DNA of 8,777 bases. Origin: Planctomycetaceae bacterium (GTDB taxonomy: Bacteria > Planctomycetota > Planctomycetia > Pirellulales > Pirellulaceae). The notes under the pieces are model-generated. The model was not told the DNA's origin, searched no databases, and saw only the letters and a program-made list of their open reading frames with translations. The stretch is taken from NCBI GenBank assembly GCA_007133715.1, contig SLMF01000440.1, positions 1-8,777 of the forward strand, written 5' to 3'. Position 1 is the first letter of the stretch. The number at the start of each line of letters is the position of its first letter. Positions 7,144 to 8,777 of this stretch are shown one piece after another. Made by a program: the position numbers and the translations under genes.

Positions 7144-7633
7144 CCCGTTTCCGCGCGTACTGGAGAAACGTGTAGGGGTGGTCGTTCCGCTCATCGGCCG
7201 CATAGCGGGGCGATTGCTCCCGAAGTACCCACTGGTCTTCAGGGAGCTGTGGAAAGGTGACATCGCCCGTCACCCGGGCATGCACCTGCGTCACGTACAG
7301 CCGATCCGCTCGGGGCAGCATCTGCCGATAGACGTCGCCGCCCCCGATCACGAACAGTTCCTCATCCTCCTCCGCCACCCGGAGGGCCTGTTCCACCGAG
7401 GGCGAAAAGACCACGGCGGGAATCGCGAGCCCCGGCTGGCGAGAAAGCACTACCGAAACCCGCCCCGGCAGGGGGCGGCCGATCGATTCAAATGTTCGGC
7501 GACCCATCAACAAATGATGCCCCATCGTCAATCGTTTGAAACGTCGCAGATCCGCCGACAAATGCCAGGGCAACTGCCCGCACCTACCAATCACCCGATT
7601 CTCCGACATGGCGACGATTACCGAAATCCTCAT
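7136..7633 (-). CDS. folA: Dihydrofolate reductase
   Basis: The product is 165 aa, a usual length for bacterial DHFR. It shows the family order: ISVIVAMSENRVIG (3-16), LPWHLSADLRRFK with catalytic acidic Asp28 (Asp27 in E. coli), MGRRTFESIGRPLPGR (43-58) for NADPH binding, VLSRQPG, and the glycine-rich VIGGGDVYRQMLP (95-107). It reduces dihydrofolate to tetrahydrofolate with NADPH. ATG 7633 is supported by AAGGA (7641-7645), 7 bases upstream. It starts 21 bases after the thyA stop on the same strand, so the two are almost certainly one transcript. The pairing is logical because ThyA is the main producer of dihydrofolate. It ends convergently with epmA. Confidence 0.98.
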   Translation of the reverse strand: MRISVIVAMSENRVIGRCGQLPWHLSADLRRFKRLTMGHHLLMGRRTFESIGRPLPGRVSVVLSRQPGLAIPAVVFSPSVEQALRVAEEDEELFVIGGGDVYRQMLPRADRLYVTQVHARVTGDVTFPQLPEDQWVLREQSPRYAADERNDHPYTFLQYARKRAS

Positions 7634-7654
7634 TCCCTATTCCTTGACCACCTC

Positions 7655-8449
7655 TCACACAGCCACAGGGGCAGCAATATGGGGATGCGGGTCATAACCT
7701 TCCAAACGGAAGTCCTCGTAGCAAAAATCGAATAGACAACGCACCTCCGGGTTGATATGCAAAGTGGGCAGTGCCCGCGGCTCCCGCTGTAACTGCAGCC
7801 GCGCTTGCTCGAGATGGTTGGTATACAAGTGGGCGTCACCAAACGTGTGCACGAACTCGCCAGGTGCCCAACCCGTGACCTGAGCAATCATCCGAGTCAG
7901 CAACGCGTACGAGGCGATATTGAACGGCACGCCCAGAAAAACATCCGCGCTGCGCTGGTACAACTGGCACGATAAGCGGCCCTGTGCAACGTAAAACTGG
8001 AACAGCACATGGCAGGGCGGCAAACGCATCTGCGGCAACTCACCCACGTTCCAGGCGCTCACGATCAAACGCCGGGAATCCGGATCCGTGCGGATGTGTT
8101 CGACAACCTCCGCCAACTGGTCAACCTGCCCCCCGTCAGGGCATGGCCAACTGCGCCACTGACGCCCATAAATGGGGCCCAAATCCCCGCTCGCATCCGC
8201 CCATTCATCCCAAATCGAGACCCGATTATCCCGCAAATATTGGATATTGGTGTCCCCTCGCAAGAACCATAATAGCTCGTGGATAATCGACCGTACATGC
8301 AGCTTCTTGGTCGTCAGGAGCGGAAACCCGGCCGAAAGATCCACCCGCATTTGGTAGCCGAAGACACTGGTCGTACCCGTTCCGGTTCGATCCCATTTCT
8401 GAACCCCCGCATCCAGAATGTGTTTCAACAGGTCCAGATAGCACTGCAT
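7655..8449 (-). CDS. thyA: Thymidylate synthase
   Basis: The 264-aa product has exactly the length of E. coli ThyA and aligns with it without gaps. It has DRTGTGT (20-26), IIHELLWFLRGDTNI, IWDEWAD, GPIYGRQWRSW, DPDSRRLIVSAWNV, the nucleophile Cys146 in LPPCHVLFQFYV, QRSADVFLGVPFNIASYA and the conserved end EGYDPHPHIAAPVAV. It methylates dUMP to dTMP using methylene-tetrahydrofolate and releases dihydrofolate. The frame stays open upstream to an ATG at 8557. I place the start at 8449 because it matches the family N-terminus (MQCYLDLLKHILD), and because a promoter-like pair lies inside the would-be extension. A weak purine-rich GGGAAGAG precedes the start. It is first in a thyA-folA operon, and presence of thyA implies the classical rather than the ThyX route. 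Confidence 0.98.
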   Translation of the reverse strand: MQCYLDLLKHILDAGVQKWDRTGTGTTSVFGYQMRVDLSAGFPLLTTKKLHVRSIIHELLWFLRGDTNIQYLRDNRVSIWDEWADASGDLGPIYGRQWRSWPCPDGGQVDQLAEVVEHIRTDPDSRRLIVSAWNVGELPQMRLPPCHVLFQFYVAQGRLSCQLYQRSADVFLGVPFNIASYALLTRMIAQVTGWAPGEFVHTFGDAHLYTNHLEQARLQLQREPRALPTLHINPEVRCLFDFCYEDFRLEGYDPHPHIAAPVAV

Positions 8450-8495
8450 ACGACGACACTCTTCCCAAGAACCATCATCCCGCGGCAAACCCAAA

Positions 8496-8524
8496 ATTCT
8501 GACCGCCCCCGCACGGAACGTCAA
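8496..8524 (-). promoter_or_regulatory. Candidate sigma70-type promoter of thyA-folA
   Basis: On the minus strand TTGACG (8519-8524) is followed after exactly 17 bases by CAGAAT (8496-8501). This is 5/6 and 4/6 to the consensus with ideal spacing. Transcription would begin near 8489, leaving a leader of about 40 bases before the thyA ATG at 8449. It is the best promoter match I found in this upstream region and fits the chosen start. It has not been tested against background frequency. Confidence 0.45.
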
Positions 8525-8662
8525 GGCACAATCGCCCAGTTCCCCTTCTGGTGTCAAAAACCACTCCAGGTTGGTTTACCGTCAATAGCGATTTGCGTTC
8601 CTAGTGCCGCAGATCACAATTGATAGGCCACCCGGGCCGGAAGTTGCTTGCTGCGCCTCCCC
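8525..8662. other. Non-coding stretch upstream of thyA
   Basis: No gene or RNA gene is recognisable between the thyA promoter candidate and the palindromic repeats at the window edge. Two further TTGAC hexamers occur on the minus strand here, without a matching -10 box at the right distance. Confidence 0.5.
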
Positions 8663-8687
8663 GTAGGTTGGGCATTCCTGCCCGACG
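8663..8687 (+). repeat. REP-like palindromic element, copy 1, with GTAG head
   Basis: GTAG (8663-8666) sits directly before a hairpin. The stem is GTTGGGCA (8667-8674) paired with TGCCCGAC (8679-8686), 8 pairs including one G-U wobble, with loop TTCC. A tetranucleotide GTAG or GGAG 5' of a small imperfect palindrome is the known layout of REP sequences mobilised by RAYT (TnpA-REP) transposases. The bases 8666-8687 return as a perfect inverted copy at 8756-8777. Non-coding; copy number in the genome cannot be seen here. Confidence 0.7.
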
Positions 8688-8755
8688 GACGTAGGATCAT
8701 CAACAAGAACGTCGTACTGATTACGAATCCCTCACTGCGGATCAACCATGGGGAT

Positions 8756-8777
8756 CGTCGGGCAGGAATGCCCAACC
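8756..8777 (-). repeat. REP-like palindromic element, copy 2, inverted, reaching the window edge
   Basis: This is the exact 22-base reverse complement of 8666-8687, separated from it by 68 bases. Read on the minus strand it gives the same hairpin with loop TTCC and the same T-G wobble, so the wobble-forming strand is swapped between the copies. Its G at 8777 would be the last base of a GTAG head whose other three bases lie outside the window. Head-to-head pairs of this kind resemble bacterial interspersed mosaic elements. Confidence 0.7.

Noticed and set aside
8450..8557. In-frame N-terminal extension of thyA to an ATG at 8557.
   Set aside because: The extra 36 residues have no counterpart in ThyA, and a promoter-like pair lies within the stretch.

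Overview
The window looks like chromosomal DNA of a planctomycete, probably of the Pirellulales type. The main clue is a pair of large exported-type proteins whose N-termini carry the LEPR-XLL signature (WEQLEDRVLLAGD and FERLEARCMLSA), which is typical of Planctomycetota. The base composition is moderately GC-rich. The lineage is inferred from protein features only, because there is no rRNA gene in the window.

Left part (1-4295): two LEPR-XLL surface or extracellular proteins are transcribed divergently from a 782-base intergenic region. The left one (minus strand, cut by the window edge) combines a cohesin-like domain, a two-repeat dockerin-like module and cadherin-like repeats. The right one (plus strand, complete, 625 aa) has a cohesin-like domain, a Calx-beta repeat, an SdrD-B/CNA-B-like beta-sandwich and a C-terminal tandem repeat that I do not recognise as a named domain. 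The intergenic region has no convincing gene. It contains several small palindromes, the best being TGTAA-N4-TTACA.

Middle part (4356-7060): a complete EF-P beta-lysylation module. epmB (lysine 2,3-aminomutase) is divergent from efp (elongation factor P with Lys34 conserved). epmA (the LysRS-like EF-P ligase) overlaps the 3' end of efp by 23 bases. EpmB makes (R)-beta-lysine, EpmA attaches it to EF-P, and modified EF-P relieves ribosome stalling at proline runs.

Right part (7136-8524): thyA and folA lie on the minus strand, 21 bases apart, behind a plausible sigma70-like promoter. ThyA makes dTMP and releases dihydrofolate, which FolA reduces back to tetrahydrofolate. The last 115 bases hold two inverted copies of a REP-like palindrome, the first with a GTAG tetranucleotide directly 5' of its hairpin.

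Most of the window is recognisable. The least explained parts are the cohesin/dockerin surface-protein pair, the C-terminal repeat of the 625-aa protein, and the REP-like pair at the right edge.
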